A stretch of 6,450 nt of DNA. Source: Pseudonocardiales bacterium (GTDB lineage: Bacteria; Actinomycetota; Actinomycetes; Mycobacteriales; Pseudonocardiaceae). The translations under genes were made by a program, and so were the position numbers. The notes beneath the pieces are model-generated. The model was not told the origin of the DNA. It was given only the letters and a program-made list of their open reading frames with translations, and did no database searches. The stretch spans positions 1 through 6,450 of the forward strand of contig JACDBJ010000395.1 of NCBI GenBank assembly GCA_013695005.1, written 5' to 3'. Of the stretch, positions 5,199 to 6,450 are shown in pieces; position 1 is the first letter of the stretch, and each line of letters opens with the position of its first letter.

Positions 5199-5975
5199 CT
5201 AGAACGAGGTGTGCTCGAGCCACCGGTCGAGCACCGCGCCGTTGCCGAGCACCTCGACGCCGGGATGGGTCCGAGGCAGCCGTCGCATCATGACCAGCAG
5301 CAAACCGCTCGCCGGACCGCGGACGCCGACCTCACCCTTGGCGTGCTCGTGCTCCCACTCGAATCCCGACGGCGTGCCGTGGACCAGCCACTCCCCCGCC
5401 TTGCCGAGCTCGTCCTCCGTCGCGTGCAGGTGCATCCGGGTGCCGTCCGTGATCGGCGGCGCGCCGGATCGTTCCGCGAGGTGCGCGGAGGCCAGCAGCG
5501 TGAACCACTCCGAGATCCCGTCGGCCGCCAGCTGCGGCGACAACATGAACGCCCTGCCGAGCGCCAGCTCCGCGTCGGCGCGGTGGATGGCCGTCTCGTG
5601 GGTCATACGCCTGGCCCAGAACATCGCCGGCTGCACGCCGGCCCAGGTCCACACGGTCGTCTCCGGTCCGGTCTCGCGGATCGCCGCGACGACCCGGGCC
5701 GCGCCGGCTTGCAGCCAGTCCACCCGACCCTTCGCGTCCTCCGGGATGCGCATGTCGTCCAACTTCTTCGAGTCGACGGGAGTGAGCGACTGCTGCTCGA
5801 CGACCGCCGCCGCCCAGCGGTGCGCACGGCCGACGTGCTGGGCGAGCCGGCCGAGCGTCCAGTCCGGGCAGGTCGGGATGGTGAGACGCTGGTCCGCGTC
5901 GCGGACGGCGACGGCCAGGTGCGCGGTCTGCTCGGCGAGCGCGGCGTAGTACTCCTCGGGCTCGATCGAAGTCAT
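5199..5975 (-). CDS. maleylpyruvate isomerase superfamily protein (mycothiol-dependent/DinB-like fold)
   Basis: 258 residues. The N-terminal part (about 8-135) is a DinB/MDMPI-type four-helix metal-binding domain: 'P-CPDW-LG-L--H' (34-47) with H47, and RMTHETAIHRADAE (123-136), where E127 and H131 have the E-x3-H spacing of the metal ligands in the characterised corynebacterial enzyme (H, E, H). The C-terminal part (about 170-258) is the small MDMPI-type domain ending in GNGAVLDRWLEH. True maleylpyruvate isomerases use mycothiol in gentisate breakdown, but most of these actinobacterial paralogues have no known substrate, and no gentisate gene is nearby. A thiol-dependent detoxification role is only a guess. 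The ATG at 5975 fits the family start; there is no good ribosome binding site, and TAGCTT ends six bases before the ATG. It is co-directional with padR, but padR has its own promoter in the 94-bp gap. Confidence 0.9.
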   Translation of the reverse strand: MTSIEPEEYYAALAEQTAHLAVAVRDADQRLTIPTCPDWTLGRLAQHVGRAHRWAAAVVEQQSLTPVDSKKLDDMRIPEDAKGRVDWLQAGAARVVAAIRETGPETTVWTWAGVQPAMFWARRMTHETAIHRADAELALGRAFMLSPQLAADGISEWFTLLASAHLAERSGAPPITDGTRMHLHATEDELGKAGEWLVHGTPSGFEWEHEHAKGEVGVRGPASGLLLVMMRRLPRTHPGVEVLGNGAVLDRWLEHTSF

Positions 5976-5981
5976 CCGGCC

Positions 5982-5987
5982 AAGCTA
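5982..5987 (-). promoter_or_regulatory. possible leaderless -10 for the MDMPI-like gene
   Basis: Minus-strand TAGCTT fits TANNNT and ends six bases before the ATG at 5975. No good -35 is visible (TTCTGC about 18 bp upstream is weak). The absence of a Shine-Dalgarno sequence is consistent with a leaderless start. Confidence 0.3.
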
Positions 5988-6015
5988 CGCCGCCGCCCGA
6001 TCGGTGCAGAATTGA

Positions 6016-6165
6016 TCAGCAGCGAACCGATACCGTTATGCCGTGCCCGAGGCACGTGGACGCGCCATGCCCTTGGACGAAGTCATTGCGCTGGCGCTCT
6101 CGGACGCCCAGGGTCCCCCGGAGCCAGCCGAAGAGCGGTGGTCGCCGACGTTCAACACACCGTGA
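6016..6165 (+). pseudogene. orphan C-terminal piece of a LuxR/ATPase-type regulator
   Basis: Between in-frame stops at 6013-6015 and 6163-6165 one frame encodes about 49 residues. The core EARGRAMPLDEVIALAL resembles the 'W-EGRA-SLEEAVA-AL' segment near the end of large actinobacterial ATPase/LuxR-type or BTAD-type regulators. The codons of this core have the G/C third-position bias of real genes. No upstream part of such a gene exists: 38 bp to the left, the MDMPI-like gene begins on the opposite strand. It could be the remnant of a gene cut by a rearrangement, or a short ORF from the GTG at 6043. The assignment rests on recognition by eye of a short pattern. Confidence 0.35.
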
Positions 6166-6180
6166 TCACCGGAATACGAT
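6151..6180 (+). promoter_or_regulatory. candidate leaderless promoter of the alpha/beta hydrolase gene
   Basis: TACGAT (6175-6180) fits TANNNT and ends six bases before the GTG at 6187. TTCAAC (6151-6156) is a weak -35 with an 18-bp spacer. A perfect 8-bp palindrome GTGATCAC (6162-6169) lies between them and could bind a regulator. No Shine-Dalgarno sequence is seen at normal distance. Confidence 0.4.
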
Positions 6181-6186
6181 CGACAC

Positions 6187-6450
6187 GTGCACGATGGCCG
6201 GCACGTCCACGCGGCTCGGCTCGCGACAGGGGTGACGCTCCCCTACGTCGAGCATGGGGACCGCACAGGTACCCCGGTGCTCCTGCTCCACGCCTGGGGT
6301 GAGTCGCTGGGTTGCTTCGACCGGCTGGTGCCCCTGCTGCCCCGCACGATGCACGCGCTCGCGATGGACCAACGCGGCCACGGTGACGGCGACAAGCCGG
6401 CGCAGGGGTATGCCCTGCTTGGATTTCGCCGAGGACGTCGAGGCGTTCAT
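6187..6450 (+). CDS. alpha/beta hydrolase, 5' part, with an apparent frameshift near 6419
   Basis: From GTG 6187 the frame gives an alpha/beta-hydrolase N-terminus: TGVTLPYVEHGD (14-25), PVLLLHAWGES (30-40), the oxyanion-hole HGxG motif here as H35-A-W-G, and MDQRGHGDGDKP (60-71), the usual 'DQRGHG-SDKP' block after strand 4. The nucleophile and the rest of the triad would lie beyond the window. After residue 78 the family-like sequence DFAEDVEAF continues in the next frame (from 6422). Removing one T of CTGCTTGGAT (6415-6424) would restore Leu-Leu-Asp and the normal reading. The gene is therefore either disrupted or affected by a base error. Start: no other start codon lies between the upstream stop (6163) and 6187; GTG 6232 is later and would remove the first beta strand. 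Substrate unknown. Confidence 0.78.
   Translation, partial: MHDGRHVHAARLATGVTLPYVEHGDRTGTPVLLLHAWGESLGCFDRLVPLLPRTMHALAMDQRGHGDGDKPAQGYALLGFRRGRRGVH

Noticed and set aside
5148..6302. 384-codon plus-strand frame across the MDMPI-like gene and beyond
   Set aside because: Arg-rich antisense shadow that crosses two unrelated genes and the promoter of the hydrolase.
6166..6450. 94-codon minus-strand frame opposite the hydrolase
   Set aside because: The plus strand shows alpha/beta-hydrolase motifs; the minus frame shows no recognisable pattern.

Overview
High-GC DNA with actinobacterial character, plausibly a mycothiol-containing member of the Pseudonocardiales. The signs are the strong G/C third-position bias, a protein of the mycothiol-dependent maleylpyruvate isomerase superfamily, DrrA/DrrB-type ABC genes, MarR and PadR regulators, a tRNA without an encoded CCA end, and several candidate leaderless promoters. 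The genus assignment is inference.

Layout. Positions 1-108 hold the last 35 codons of an unidentified plus-strand gene. A stretch without a supportable gene follows (109-446), then a minus-strand tRNA with anticodon CAT (447-521). Next is a divergent cluster. On the minus strand, a four-helix membrane protein (1601-2014) is followed by a DoxX-family membrane protein (573-1550) with a long repetitive tail. A MarR-family regulator (2038-2478) is transcribed the other way, with only 23 bp between the two start codons. That short gap and its flanks contain dyad sequences and a candidate leaderless promoter, so MarR probably controls itself and the membrane pair.

The second cluster is entirely on the minus strand: a PadR-family regulator (4451-5104), an ABC ATPase (3280-4290) and an ABC-2 permease (2501-3280). 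ATPase and permease overlap at stop/start and form a DrrAB-type exporter. padR has a TTGACA-N17-AATACT promoter whose -10 lies inside a perfect 8-bp inverted repeat, a good autoregulatory operator candidate. A 14-bp stem hairpin just after padR may partly separate it from the transporter genes. Upstream of padR lies a maleylpyruvate-isomerase-superfamily protein (5199-5975).

Right edge. Positions 6016-6165 encode what looks like the orphan C-terminus of a large LuxR/ATPase-type regulator. The window ends in an alpha/beta hydrolase (from 6187) whose reading frame shifts by one base near 6419.

The most unusual feature is the DoxX tail: ten consecutive 11-residue units (residues 176-285) with Leu invariant at position 6 and Ala invariant at position 10. 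This is a hendecad pattern expected to form one long amphipathic or coiled-coil helix with a Lys/Arg-rich centre, attached to a membrane redox-family domain and placed next to a MarR switch.
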